From assembly GCF_030705305.1 (NCBI RefSeq), contig NZ_JAUZEE010000004.1, positions 124,001 through 188,000 on the forward strand: a DNA stretch of 64,000 nt. The letters are read 5' to 3'. Of this stretch, positions 28,326 through 38,596 are shown piece by piece; position 1 is the first letter of the stretch, and each line of letters opens with the position of its first letter. The notes beneath the pieces were generated by a model that worked only from the letters and a program-made list of their open reading frames with translations, was not told where the DNA came from and did not search any database. A program made the position numbers and the translations under genes. The DNA is from Leptothrix discophora (GTDB lineage Bacteria; Pseudomonadota; Gammaproteobacteria; Burkholderiales; Burkholderiaceae_C).

Positions 28326-29630
28326 TCAGCGGCGGGCGCGGCGCTCCAGCAGCTTGCGGGCGTCGGCCAGCGCGGCCTTGATGTCCTTGCCCTGGTCCAG
28401 CACCTTGTCCATCTCGGTGTTGACGATCTCCTCGGCGATCGGGTCGAACTTGTTGACGTCCAGCGCGTTGATCCGGGTGGTGGCCTCGCGCCAGATCACG
28501 CGGGCCTTCTGGCCGCCGAGAAACTCGATGGGCTGGTCGAAGAAGGCATCCTTGTGGGTCTCGACCAGGGCCGGGAAGGCATCCTGCGACTTGAACGCGG
28601 CCTGCTGGATCGCGGGGTTCAGCGTCATCATCTGCACGAACTCCCAGGCCAGCGCCTTGTTCGCGGCACTGGCACCCTTGGGCAGGGCGTAGAAGCTGCC
28701 GCCGTAGGACGCCCAGGCGCCCTCGGGCAACTGGGCGGCGCGCCATTGGCCCTTGGTGTTCGGTGCCAGCCAGTTGCTGAGATGGCCGGCCAGCCACGCG
28801 CCCATCATCTGCGTGCCGATGGTGCCGCGCTTGAAGCCCTCGGACCATTCGTTGGACCAGGCGCCGATCTTGCCGTCGAGCTTCTGGTCTCGCACCGACT
28901 TGGCCAGTTCGAAGGCGCGCACGAAGCGCGGCGACTCGACCAGGATGTTGCCCTTGTCATCGAAGTACAGACCCTCGCCCGCCTTGACGTTGGCGCGGAT
29001 CGCGATGTCCTTGATATCGCGGGCATGCGCGAGCAGGTAGGCGCCGGTGGCGGCCTTGAGCTTGACGCCCGAGGCGATGTAGCTGTCCCAGGACCTGGTG
29101 AGATCGGCCTCGGTCAGGCCCGCCTTCTGCAGCAGGTCGCTGCGATAGAGCAGCGTGCCCGGACCGAGGTCGGCCGGTGCGGCGACCACCGCGCCGTTGT
29201 CGGCGGTGGCCTGCTGGTAGGCATAGGACACGAAGCGGCCCTTGCTGGCACCGATGTTGTAGGGCGCCCTGGACAGGTCCTCGAGACCGCCGCCCTCGGC
29301 GAAGCGACCGACGAAGCCGAACTCGAGCGCCATCACGTCGGGCAGGTTCGACGAGGTCGACAAGGCCGTGGTCATCGCGGTGTGGTGGTCGCTGAACTGG
29401 CGGCTGACGACCTTGATCTCGACGTTGGGATGCTTCTGCTTCCACACCGGAATCGCGGCCTTGACGATTTCGTCGAGCGCCGGAAACGCCGCCACCGTGA
29501 GCGTCTGGGTCTGTGCCAGGGCCGGCATGGCACCGGTCGCCAACAGGCTCATCAGGCCCAGCAGCGGCAGACGAGCCAGGACAAGGCGACGCGGCATGGA
29601 AGCGGCGTTGGAACGATCGGTGCGTGACAT
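28326..29630 (-). CDS. Sugar ABC transporter periplasmic binding protein
   Basis: 434 residues, family 1 extracellular solute-binding protein. Signal peptide ends ATGAMPALA/QTQ. Two-lobe fold with TLTVAAFPALDEIVKAAIPVW, NLPDVMALEFGFVGRF, WASYGGSFYALPKGA and the C-terminal DQGKDIKAALADARKLLE. AGGAG six bases before the ATG. First gene of the transporter operon, under the LacI operator. The ligand is inferred as beta-1,3-gluco-oligosaccharides because GH81, GH17 and GH1 share the regulon. Confidence 0.9.
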   Translation of the reverse strand: MSRTDRSNAASMPRRLVLARLPLLGLMSLLATGAMPALAQTQTLTVAAFPALDEIVKAAIPVWKQKHPNVEIKVVSRQFSDHHTAMTTALSTSSNLPDVMALEFGFVGRFAEGGGLEDLSRAPYNIGASKGRFVSYAYQQATADNGAVVAAPADLGPGTLLYRSDLLQKAGLTEADLTRSWDSYIASGVKLKAATGAYLLAHARDIKDIAIRANVKAGEGLYFDDKGNILVESPRFVRAFELAKSVRDQKLDGKIGAWSNEWSEGFKRGTIGTQMMGAWLAGHLSNWLAPNTKGQWRAAQLPEGAWASYGGSFYALPKGASAANKALAWEFVQMMTLNPAIQQAAFKSQDAFPALVETHKDAFFDQPIEFLGGQKARVIWREATTRINALDVNKFDPIAEEIVNTEMDKVLDQGKDIKAALADARKLLERRARR

Positions 29631-29716
29631 GGCTGTCTCCTGCGAGGCGGCGTGCTCGCCGCTGGATGAAGGGATGTGCGGGTGCGAAGAAAGGCCAGGC
29701 CAGCGGCCTTGACCAC

Positions 29717-29746
29717 GCTTTCACGGTCACCGTGAAAGCGCTTTCA
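29717..29746. promoter_or_regulatory. Compound LacI operator at the ABC operon promoter
   Basis: Two overlapping palindromes: a 23-bp one with perfect 11-bp arms around C29728 (arm GCTTTCACGGT), and the 14-bp regulon palindrome TGAAAGCGCTTTCA at 29733-29746. They share the half-site 29733-29739. On the minus strand the 14-mer begins 3 bp past the -10 box. Confidence 0.85.
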
Positions 29747-29749
29747 CAA

Positions 29750-29779
29750 ACTGTAGTGGCCGACCGAAGCGACTGTCAA
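29750..29779 (-). promoter_or_regulatory. Predicted sigma-70 promoter of the sugar ABC operon
   Basis: Minus strand: consensus TTGACA (29774-29779), 18-bp spacer, TACAGT (29750-29755). It lies about 120 bp before the binding-protein start, with the operator covering the probable start point. Confidence 0.7.
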
Positions 29780-29831
29780 CGAGGGATTGCCTGGGTCGTG
29801 CGAGGCGGGCAGATGCCGTGTCGCGCGGTGT

Positions 29832-30896
29832 TCAGCCGGTCAGACGGCGTGTCGACTCGCGCACGATCAGGCGAGGCGGCGCCAGCCTTTGCGTCGGCTT
29901 GACGCCCGAAAGCAGCGACAGCATGGCCGCTGCGGCGGTCTGCCCCATCTCGTAGCCGGCGTGGTGCACGGTCGTCAGAGGCGGCGTTGCGAACTGCGCC
30001 ACGGCCAGGTTGTCGTAGCCGACCAGCGAGATGTCGTCGGGCACCCGCAGGCCTCGGCGATACAGCGCCAGCAGCGCGCCCAGGGCCATCTGGTCATTGG
30101 CCGAGAAGATGGCCGTGAAGCGCTGGCGCCCCTGCAGCAGCCGGTCGACCGCAAGCTGTCCGCCGGCCTCCTGGTAGTCGCCCTGCTGGATCAGCGCGGG
30201 GTCGGGCGCGATGCCCGCGTCCTGCAGCGCACCCAGGTGGCCACGCTTGCGTGCGTCGGCATCGGGATGCTCTGCATCACCCGCGATGAAGGCGATGCGC
30301 CGATGGCCGAGGTCCAGCAGATGCTGGGTTGCCAGTCGCGCACCGGCCTCGTCATCGCTGCCCAGCGAGCACAGCCCCGGCGCCTTGAGGTTGCGCCCGG
30401 TCACCACCAGCGGCAAGGCGCGCGCCTGGGCCCGCAGCGCCGTATCGCTCAGTCGCCCGGTCAGCACGATGATGCCGTCGACCCGCCTGGCCTTGAGCAG
30501 TTCGATGCAGCGCAGCTCCTCCTCGACGTTCCAGTGGCCGCTGACGAACAGGGGGCTGTAGCCAGCCCGGTCGAGCTCGTCCTCGATCCCGCGCATGGCC
30601 ACGCCGTAGAACGGGCTGTCGATCGACAGCGCCACGACACCGATGCTCAGCGTGCGTCCACCGGCGAGACCGCGTGCCACCGGGTTGGGCACGAAGCCGA
30701 GCGCGGCAATCGCCTCATCGACGGCCTGCTTCTTGGCGGCACTGACCACGGCGGTGCCATTGAGGATGCGCGAGACCGTGCTGGGAGAAACGCCCGCGGC
30801 CTGGGCAACCATCTCCAGGGTGACAGGGCCGGCATGGAGGGTCGATCGGCTGCGAGGTCGGGACGCTGCCGTCTTGGCAGCCGACTTGGTGGTCAT
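29832..30896 (-). CDS. LacI family repressor of the glucan regulon
   Basis: 354 residues. N-terminal LacI helix-turn-helix and hinge (VTLEMVAQAAGVSPSTVSRILNG, NPVARGLAGGRT) preceded by a short basic tail, then a periplasmic-binding-protein-like sugar domain (FYGVAMRGIEDELDRAGY, LGHRRIAFIAGD, SANDQMALGALLAL, DISLVGYDN). It lies directly upstream of the transporter operon and in the same direction. TGAAAGCGCTTTCA, found three times in this locus, is a typical LacI/GalR target with central CG, so this protein is the best candidate to bind it and release it on an incoming glucan sugar. No copy of the palindrome was seen before lacI itself. Confidence 0.9.
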   Translation of the reverse strand: MTTKSAAKTAASRPRSRSTLHAGPVTLEMVAQAAGVSPSTVSRILNGTAVVSAAKKQAVDEAIAALGFVPNPVARGLAGGRTLSIGVVALSIDSPFYGVAMRGIEDELDRAGYSPLFVSGHWNVEEELRCIELLKARRVDGIIVLTGRLSDTALRAQARALPLVVTGRNLKAPGLCSLGSDDEAGARLATQHLLDLGHRRIAFIAGDAEHPDADARKRGHLGALQDAGIAPDPALIQQGDYQEAGGQLAVDRLLQGRQRFTAIFSANDQMALGALLALYRRGLRVPDDISLVGYDNLAVAQFATPPLTTVHHAGYEMGQTAAAAMLSLLSGVKPTQRLAPPRLIVRESTRRLTG

Positions 30897-31345
30897 GGTG
30901 AAGCGCCTTGCGGATGGTCGACGTGCAGTCCTGCCGGGAACGAGCCCGGAGGAAGCGGACGGTTGTCCGGACATTTCACCAGAAGGCGCACGGGACGCGA
31001 CGGGCCAGCGGGTGTGTTGCCAGCCGTCGAGGTCGGGCGTGGGCCTTGCCAGGAAGCCCACCACCACCCAGAAGGCCAACGCCCCGCGCCCGGAACAGCG
31101 GCTCCGGAGGAATGCCGCGCCTGAAGGGAAAAAGCACGGCAGGTCATCGACTGGCAGAGGGCACATTCGCGCCTGCGCGGGGCAACCTCCACGAGGCAAC
31201 TCACTGTCAATCAACGGTTCTTTGAAGGAGCGCCACCTTTGGGTTCTGTGTTTACCCTGGGCGTCAACGGCGCCCTATCCAGACGAACGGGCGTGCGAGG
31301 CGAGACGTCAAGTGGCGCCAGTCGTCAGCCTGGACAGGCCGAGGT

Positions 31346-31681
31346 TCACGCGCTCGGCATGCCACGGCACGCCAGCAAATCGGCGCATCGCCGACCGAGG
31401 CCTTGCAGGCCTTCGAGGGCCAGGTCCGGAGGTTCAACGGTGTGTCGGGGGAAGGCATGGACCTGTTCATCACGCGCGACGCAAAGCCTGGAGAACTGAT
31501 CCCTGGACACGACGGTCGTGCCCATCGCCTTGACCAGATCGTCCACCGAGCGCGCCGAGATGCCCTGGATGCAGGCCCCCCTGGATGGGCACCGTCCGCA
31601 GAGGACGTTTTCCCACTGGGGCTTGCAGCACAGCGGGGGACATGAGCCTTGGGTCCAGGCCCGGGAAGGAAAAAGCCCCAT
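31346..31681 (-). pseudogene. Decayed IS256-family (mutator) transposase fragment
   Basis: Within a gap of about 800 bp (30897-31707) with no intact gene, the minus-strand frame at about 31453-31576 encodes QGISARSVDDLVKAMG, then VSRDQFSRLC and DEQV. This resembles the IS256-type segment QGVSTRSVDDLVKALG-SQVSRLCEEID. Flanking sequence has drifted and lacks the full DDE core, and no terminal inverted repeats were found. The rest of the gap (30897-31340) shows nothing recognisable. Assigned by one conserved motif, so the family call is moderate. Confidence 0.55.
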
Positions 31682-31703
31682 AAATCAAAGACTTACGGGG
31701 CTT
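31670..31703 (-). terminator. Terminator downstream of tRNA-Val
   Basis: Minus strand: AAGCCCC and GGGGCTT form a stem with an AT-rich loop, followed by further T (31670-31674 complement). It follows the tRNA 3' end by a few bases. Confidence 0.7.
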
Positions 31704-31707
31704 GTCC

Positions 31708-31782
31708 TGGTGGGCGGTGCAGGGTTCGAACCTGCGACCCCTGCCGTGTGAAGGCAGTGCTCTACCGCTGAGCTAACCGCCC
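31708..31782 (-). tRNA. tRNA-Val (anticodon CAC)
   Basis: Read on the minus strand: acceptor GGGCGGT, D-arm TAGCTCAGCGGTAGAGC, anticodon stem CTGCC with loop TTCACAC (anticodon CAC, reads GTG), T-arm GCAGGTTCGAACCCTGC, and encoded CCA at 31708-31710. All stems pair. A CAC Val tRNA suits a genome where GTG is a frequent Val codon. Confidence 0.93.
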
Positions 31783-31880
31783 GAAACTGGGTTCGGGCTT
31801 CTTGGCGTTGCCGCCGCGAAGACCGCAATTATGCCAAGAGCCGATCCGGTTGCGCCAGCCCCTGGCGTGATTTTTTTGGC

Positions 31881-32630
31881 TCAGGTGGACGCTTCGGCCG
31901 CCGGGTTCAGCTCGGGACGGGTGCGCCAGACGGTCTTGCCGCCGCTGGCCTTGTCGAGTTCGGCCAGCACGCCGGCATGGGCGGCGGCCTCGGCGTCGGA
32001 CGCGGTGATCACCGGCAGGCGGAAGGTCGAGAGGTCGACCTGCATCAGCGCCTCGTCGACGCCGCTGCCGTCGTCCTGGGCGTCGTCGTGGCTGCCGTCG
32101 ATGCCCAGCGCGTTCTGGCCGCGGGTCAGTCGGATGTAGACCTCTGCCAGCAGTTCGGCGTCCATCAGCGCACCGTGCAGCGTGCGGTGCGAGTTGTCGA
32201 CTTCGAGGCGCTTGCACAGCGCGTCCAGCGAGTTGGCCTTGCCGGGGAACTGCTCACGCGCCATCAGCAGGGTGTCGACCACGCCGCTGACCAGCTCGGA
32301 CATCGGTGGCAGGCCGAGCCGCTTCAGTTCGGCATTGAGGAAGCCGATGTCGAAGGCCGCGTTGTGGATCACCACCTCGGCCCCGCGCACGTAGTCGACA
32401 AAGGCCTGGGAGACAGCCTTGAACACCGGCTTGTCGGCCAGGAAGGCATCGGTCAGGCCGTGGACCTTGATGGCCTCCTCGTTGCCCGGCCGCTCGGGGT
32501 TGAGGTACTCGTGGAAGTGGTGGCCGGTCAGGCGCCGGTTGACCATCTCCACGCAGCCGATCTCGACGATGCGGTCGCCGGTCTCGGGGTTCAGGCCGGT
32601 GGTTTCGGTGTCGAGGAAGATCTGGCGCAT
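31881..32630 (-). CDS. dnaQ: DNA polymerase III epsilon subunit, 3'-5' proofreading exonuclease
   Basis: 249 residues. DEDDh exonuclease motifs: FLDTETTGLNPE (Exo I), HNAAFDIGFLNAE (Exo II) and HGALMDAELLAEVY (Exo III). The C-terminal ~60 residues after ALGIDG are less conserved and would hold the alpha-subunit contact. ATG 32630 has GGAG seven bases before it; the frame continues upstream into fdx and is rejected. Lies 20 bp after fdx, so it may be transcribed with the ISC operon. Confidence 0.92.
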   Translation of the reverse strand: MRQIFLDTETTGLNPETGDRIVEIGCVEMVNRRLTGHHFHEYLNPERPGNEEAIKVHGLTDAFLADKPVFKAVSQAFVDYVRGAEVVIHNAAFDIGFLNAELKRLGLPPMSELVSGVVDTLLMAREQFPGKANSLDALCKRLEVDNSHRTLHGALMDAELLAEVYIRLTRGQNALGIDGSHDDAQDDGSGVDEALMQVDLSTFRLPVITASDAEAAAHAGVLAELDKASGGKTVWRTRPELNPAAEAST

Positions 32631-32650
32631 CGCGGGGCTCCGGCGGTCGG

Positions 32651-32989
32651 TCAGTGATTCTCGCGGGCGTGGTTGATCGTGTAGCGCGGGATCTCCACGA
32701 CCAGGTCGGCGCGGGCGACGATGGCCTGGCAACTCAGGCGCGAGTCGGCTTCGAGGCCCCAGGCGCGGTCGAGCAGGTCTTCCTCGGTCTCGTCCATCTC
32801 GTTGAGCGAGGCATAGCCCTGGCGCACGATGACGTGGCAGGTGGTGCAGGCGCAGCTCATGTCGCAGGCATGCTCGATCTCGATGCCGTTCTCGAGCAGG
32901 GCCTCGCAGACGGAGGTGCCGGGCGCGGCGTCGATGGTCTTGCCGTCGGGACAGAGCGCGGCGTGGGGCAGGATCTGGATGGTGGGCAT
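32651..32989 (-). CDS. fdx: ISC-type 2Fe-2S ferredoxin
   Basis: 112 residues. Cluster ligands are in HACDMSCACTTCHV and a fourth downstream Cys in SRLSCQAIV. The DDE-like acidic stretch MDETEEDLLDRAWGL is typical of adrenodoxin-type ferredoxins of the ISC system. It supplies electrons for cluster assembly on IscU. Ten bp after hscA. Confidence 0.93.
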   Translation of the reverse strand: MPTIQILPHAALCPDGKTIDAAPGTSVCEALLENGIEIEHACDMSCACTTCHVIVRQGYASLNEMDETEEDLLDRAWGLEADSRLSCQAIVARADLVVEIPRYTINHARENH

Positions 32990-32999
32990 CGTGGGTTAC

Positions 33000-34877
<1,878 letters not shown>

Positions 34878-34927
34878 GACTGGGTCGGGTCGGGTTCGTG
34901 AGGTCGGGCGAGCCGATCAAGGGGGCG

Positions 34928-35446
34928 TCATTGTCCCAGCGCGTCGAGGCGCCGGTCGACGTCGGCGGCGAAGCGGGCGACGAACATCAGCGCGCGCACC
35001 CGGGCAGCGGCGGCGGGCCAGTCGGCCTGCTGGTCGATCAGCACGGCGAGCAGGTCGAGCAGGCGGCGTTCCTCGGCCGCGACCTCGTCGGCCAGCGCCC
35101 GGACGTCGGCCAGCGTGACGGCCTCGTCGAGTGCCTCGCGCCAGGCCATCTGGCGCATCAGGAAGTCGGCCGGCATGGCCGTGTTGTTCTCGGCCTCGAT
35201 CGGCGCGCCGTGCAGCTCGCACAGGTAGGCGGCACGGCTCAAGGGCTGCTTGAGGCGCCGGTAGGCCTCGTTGACGCGCACGGCCCACTGCATGGCCACG
35301 CGCTGCGCGGCCGCGCCCTGGGCCGCGAAGCGGTCGGGATGGACTTCGCCTTGCAGCGCCTTCCAGCGCTGGTCTAGCCCGGCCACGTCCAGCGCCTGGC
35401 GGCGCGGCAGGTCGAACAGCGTGAAGTCGTCGTCGTGGAGGTTCAT
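34928..35446 (-). CDS. hscB: Co-chaperone HscB (J-domain)
   Basis: 172 residues. N-terminal J-domain with the HPD motif (EVHPDRFA) and AVRVNEAYRRLKQPLSRAAYL; C-terminal helical domain binding IscU. Start at ATG 35446; an in-frame TTG at 35455 would add three residues. It stimulates HscA ATPase and delivers IscU. Spaced 74 bp from iscA by a GC-rich hairpin. Confidence 0.93.
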   Translation of the reverse strand: MNLHDDDFTLFDLPRRQALDVAGLDQRWKALQGEVHPDRFAAQGAAAQRVAMQWAVRVNEAYRRLKQPLSRAAYLCELHGAPIEAENNTAMPADFLMRQMAWREALDEAVTLADVRALADEVAAEERRLLDLLAVLIDQQADWPAAAARVRALMFVARFAADVDRRLDALGQ

Positions 35447-35459
35447 GCTGGACAAGACA

Positions 35460-35481
35460 AAGCGCGGCCGGGGCCGCGCTT
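35460..35481 (-). terminator. GC-rich hairpin between iscA and hscB
   Basis: AAGCGCGGCC and GGCCGCGCTT form a perfect 10-bp stem with almost no loop. On the minus strand it is followed by TGTCTTG, a weak T-tract. It might attenuate transcription into hscBA-fdx or stabilise an mRNA end. Inference. Confidence 0.45.
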
Positions 35482-35520
35482 GGTGAAGGTCACGAGCGTC
35501 CGTTCGACGCCCGCCCGGTG

Positions 35521-35844
35521 TCAGACCCGGAACGACTCGCCGCAGCCGCAGCGGTCCTTCTCGCGCGGGTTGTGGAACTTGAAACCCTCGTTGAGGCCTT
35601 CACGCACGAAGTCGAGCTCGGTGCCGTCGAGGTAGGGCAGGCTCTTGGGGTCGATCAGGACCTTGACGCCGCGGTCCTCGAAGACATGGTCCTCGGGCGC
35701 GATCTCGTCGGCGTATTCGAGCTTGTAGGCCAGCCCGGAACAGCCGGTGGTCTTGACGCCCAGGCGCACGCCGACGCCCTTGCCGCGTCGGGCCAGGTAG
35801 CGGGTGACGTGCCGCGCGGCGGCTTCGCTGAGGGTGACGGACAT
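35521..35844 (-). CDS. iscA: A-type Fe-S carrier IscA
   Basis: 107 residues. The three conserved cysteines are in TTGCSGLAY and DRCGCGESF at the C-terminus. Typical IscA length and fold. It starts 15 bp after iscU. It carries iron or assembled clusters to target proteins. Confidence 0.95.
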   Translation of the reverse strand: MSVTLSEAAARHVTRYLARRGKGVGVRLGVKTTGCSGLAYKLEYADEIAPEDHVFEDRGVKVLIDPKSLPYLDGTELDFVREGLNEGFKFHNPREKDRCGCGESFRV

Positions 35845-35859
35845 GGGCTGGCGTGTCCC

Positions 35860-36252
35860 TTACTGGGTCTGGCCGTGACGGGCCTTGTAGTCGTCGACGG
35901 CCGCCTTGATGGCGTCCTCGGCCAGGATCGAGCAGTGGATCTTGACCGGCGGCAGCGCCAGTTCCTCGGCGATGTGGGTGTTCTTGATGGTGAGCGCCTC
36001 GTCCAGCGTCTTGCCCTTGACCCATTCGGTCACGAGCGAGCTGGAAGCGATGGCCGAGCCGCAGCCATAGGTCTTGAAGCGCGCGTCCTCGATCTTGCCG
36101 GTGGCCGGGTCGACCTTGATCTGCAGCTTCATGACGTCGCCGCAGGCCGGCGCGCCGACCATGCCGGTGCCGACGTCCTCGTCGCCCTTGTCGAAGGCGC
36201 CGACGTTGCGGGGGTTCTCGTAGTGGTCGATGACCTTGTCGCTGTATGCCAT
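35860..36252 (-). CDS. iscU: Fe-S scaffold protein IscU
   Basis: 130 residues. Conserved cysteines in GAPACGDVM, KTYGCGSAIAS and KIHCSILAED, and the HscA-binding LPPVK motif. ATG 36252 has AGGAG at good spacing. It assembles [2Fe-2S] clusters from sulfur given by IscS. The 252-bp gap to iscS is long and holds the repeats described separately. Confidence 0.95.
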   Translation of the reverse strand: MAYSDKVIDHYENPRNVGAFDKGDEDVGTGMVGAPACGDVMKLQIKVDPATGKIEDARFKTYGCGSAIASSSLVTEWVKGKTLDEALTIKNTHIAEELALPPVKIHCSILAEDAIKAAVDDYKARHGQTQ

Positions 36253-36344
36253 GAGGATCTCCTGAGTTCTTGCCGTCTTCCCCGTGGACCGGCCGGGGGC
36301 CAGCTGCGGCACGCCACAGCTGGGGTTCCATTCACTGCGGGGCG

Positions 36345-36500
36345 AGCGCCGGGCCGCCCCAAGCGGCCCCGCGCCCCCTCGGGGGGTGGCTGCGGTAACC
36401 CGCAGCCGGGGGCTTCATTCTTCCCGGGGCCAGCGCCGGGCCGCCCCAAGCGGCCCCGCACCCCCTCGGGGGGTGGCTGCGGTAACCCGCAGCCGGGGGC
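36345..36500. repeat. Two near-identical 69-bp GC-rich elements in tandem, between iscS and iscU
   Basis: Copies at 36345-36413 and 36432-36500 (87-bp period) differ at one base. Each contains inverted repeats: GGGCCGC-CCAA-GCGGCCC, CCCCTCGGGG and GGCTGCGG-TAA-CCCGCAGCC. This looks like a dispersed intergenic palindromic (REP-like) element as seen in GC-rich Burkholderiales. It lies in the iscSU transcript and may form stable RNA hairpins. Confidence 0.85.
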
Positions 36501-36504
36501 ACCA

Positions 36505-37725
36505 TCAATGTGCTGCCCACTGGATGGTGCTGATGTCGATGCCGTCCTTGTACATGTCCCAGAGCGGCGACAGCTCGCGCAGCTTGGCCACCCGGTCCTT
36601 CAGCGTGCTGACGGCGTAGTCGATCTCCTCGGCCGTGGTGAAGCGGCCGATGGTCATGCGCAGGCTGGAGTGCGCCAGCTCGTCGCTGCGGCCGAGGGCG
36701 CGCAGCACGTAGCTCGGTTCGAGGCTGGCCGAGGTGCAGGCCGAGCCGGACGAGACCGCCAGGCCCTTGACGCCCATGATCAGCGACTCGCCCTCGACGA
36801 AGTTGAAGGACGCGTTGATGTTGTGCGGCACGCGGCGCACGAGGTCACCGTTGAAGAAGACCTGCTCGATGTCCTTCAGGCCGTTGACCAGGCGCTCGTG
36901 CAGGCCGCGGACGCGCACCAGCTCGTCGGCCATCTCAAGGCGGGCCAGACGAAAGGCTTCGCCCATGCCGACGCACTGATGCGTGGGCAGCGTGCCCGAG
37001 CGCATGCCGCGCTCATGGCCGCCGCCGTGCATCTGCGCTTCCAGGCGGATGCGCGGCTTGCGGCGCACGTACAGCGCGCCGATGCCCTTGGGGCCGTAGG
37101 TCTTGTGCGAAGCCAGGCTCAGCAGGTCGATCGGCAGCGTGGCCATGTCCAGCGGCATCTTGCCGGTGGCCTGGGCCGCGTCGACGTGGAAGACGATCCC
37201 GCGTTCACGGCAGAGGTTGCCGATCGCGACGAGGTCCTGGATCACGCCGATCTCGTTGTTCACCGCCATGACCGACACGAGGATGGTGTCGGCACGCAGC
37301 GCGTCCTTCAGCCGGTCGAGGTCGAGCAGGCCGTCTTCCTGCACGTCGAGGTAGGTGGCGTCGAAGCCCTGACGCTCGAGTTCGCGCACGGTGTCGAGCA
37401 CCGCCTTGTGCTCGGTCTTGACGGTGACGATGTGCTTGCCGCGGGTCTTGTAGAACTGCGCCGCGCCCTTGATCGCGAGGTTGTTGGACTCGGTCGCGCC
37501 GGAAGTCCAGACGATCTCGCGCGGATCGGCGCCGATCAATTCGGCCACCTGCGTGCGCGCCTTCTCGACGGCTTCCTCGGCTTCCCAGCCCCACGCATGG
37601 CTGCGCGACGCCGGATTGCCGAAGTGCTCCCGCAGCCACGGCACCATCGCGTCGACCACGCGCGGGTCACAGGGCGTGGTCGCGCCGTAGTCCATGTAGA
37701 TCGGGAAGTGCGGGGTCATGTCCAT
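36505..37725 (-). CDS. iscS: Cysteine desulfurase IscS
   Basis: 406 residues, close to the usual 404. PLP enzyme with [45 protein letters not shown], the PLP lysine in [12 protein letters not shown] and the mobile Cys loop [17 protein letters not shown]. The C-terminus has the IscU-docking tail ending [16 protein letters not shown] from ATG 37725 matches IscS starts elsewhere. Second gene of the operon. Confidence 0.96.
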   Translation of the reverse strand: MDMTPHFPIYMDYGATTPCDPRVVDAMVPWLREHFGNPASRSHAWGWEAEEAVEKARTQVAELIGADPREIVWTSGATESNNLAIKGAAQFYKTRGKHIVTVKTEHKAVLDTVRELERQGFDATYLDVQEDGLLDLDRLKDALRADTILVSVMAVNNEIGVIQDLVAIGNLCRERGIVFHVDAAQATGKMPLDMATLPIDLLSLASHKTYGPKGIGALYVRRKPRIRLEAQMHGGGHERGMRSGTLPTHQCVGMGEAFRLARLEMADELVRVRGLHERLVNGLKDIEQVFFNGDLVRRVPHNINASFNFVEGESLIMGVKGLAVSSGSACTSASLEPSYVLRALGRSDELAHSSLRMTIGRFTTAEEIDYAVSTLKDRVAKLRELSPLWDMYKDGIDISTIQWAAH

Positions 37726-37840
37726 GATGCGGGCCGGCCATCCGGCTTGGAGTGCGTGGTGGGCGTTCGGATTCGTCGTCGGGCGCACGGCAGCGGCTCG
37801 GCCTGTGAGGCCGACCCGCACCGCCATCCGTCGTCCGGTC

Positions 37841-38374
37841 TTACTTGGAGAGCGCGCTGCCCAGGGCGAAGACCGAGTTGGGGGCCGTCACCTTGATCGG
37901 CTTGACCACCGGCTGGCTCGAAATCGCGCGCTTGATCGGCGCTTCCTCGACCGAGATGCCCTTGGCGAGCTGGTCCTCGACGAGGCTGCGCAACGAGATC
38001 GAGTGCAGGTACTCGAGCATCTTGGCATTCAGGCTGGTCCACAGGTCGTGCGTCATGCAGCGGCCGGTGTCGTCGCCCATGCAGTTCTCGCCACCACCGC
38101 AACCGGTGGCGTCGATCGCCTCGTCGACCGCGACGATGATGTCGGCGACGGTGATGTCCTCGGCCTTGCGGCCCAGCGAATAGCCGCCGCCGGGACCGCG
38201 GGTGCTCTCGACGAGTTCATGGCGACGCAGCTTGCCGAACAGCTGCTCAAGGTAGGACAGCGAGATCTGCTGGCGCGAGCTGATGGCCGCCAGGGCCACT
38301 GGCCCGGTGTGCTCACGCAGCGCCAGGTCGATCATGGCGGTCACTGCAAAACGGCCTTTGGTTGTCAATCGCAT
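37841..38374 (-). CDS. iscR: Fe-S responsive regulator IscR (Rrf2)
   Basis: 177 residues. Rrf2 winged helix ([43 protein letters not shown]) and cluster-binding cysteines in [22 protein letters not shown] 38374. First gene of the isc operon. Holo-IscR normally represses its own promoter, and a matching site lies over the promoter here. Confidence 0.95.
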   Translation of the reverse strand: MRLTTKGRFAVTAMIDLALREHTGPVALAAISSRQQISLSYLEQLFGKLRRHELVESTRGPGGGYSLGRKAEDITVADIIVAVDEAIDATGCGGGENCMGDDTGRCMTHDLWTSLNAKMLEYLHSISLRSLVEDQLAKGISVEEAPIKRAISSQPVVKPIKVTAPNSVFALGSALSK

Positions 38375-38456
38375 AGCGGTGTACTCCTGGAACTCGCGAA
38401 CATCGGGAACGCCGGGTTGGCGCACCCGGGGCTGCAAGCTGGTTGACCCTCGCCCT

Positions 38457-38484
38457 CTATCCCGAGTGTTTTACTCGATTATAG
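38457..38484 (-). promoter_or_regulatory. isc promoter -10 with overlapping IscR type 1 box
   Basis: On the minus strand a perfect TATAAT (38478-38483) is followed at once by CGAGT-AAAAC-ACTCG, an inverted repeat inside a frame that resembles the known type 1 IscR site (GACT-N5-AGTC core, then CGGG-AT). No good -35 is seen. Confidence 0.7.
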
Positions 38485-38596
38485 AGCGGTCACGAGAAGT
38501 CCGCAGGAACCGTACGGAGTTGGCTGGACGAGGGCTGTTCCACCCCGCTGGCGCTCCGGATCGGTCCGCCCCGGCACCGGCAGCCCGCTCCTGGGA

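Noticed and set aside
36345-36500. Repeats between iscS and iscU as a CRISPR or attachment site
   Set aside because: Only two copies with internal palindromes and no cas genes or integrase.
37841-38374. IscR as the BadM-type Rrf2 regulator of the alicyclic operon
   Set aside because: It heads the isc operon and has the IscR cysteine pattern; no matching box was seen at badH.
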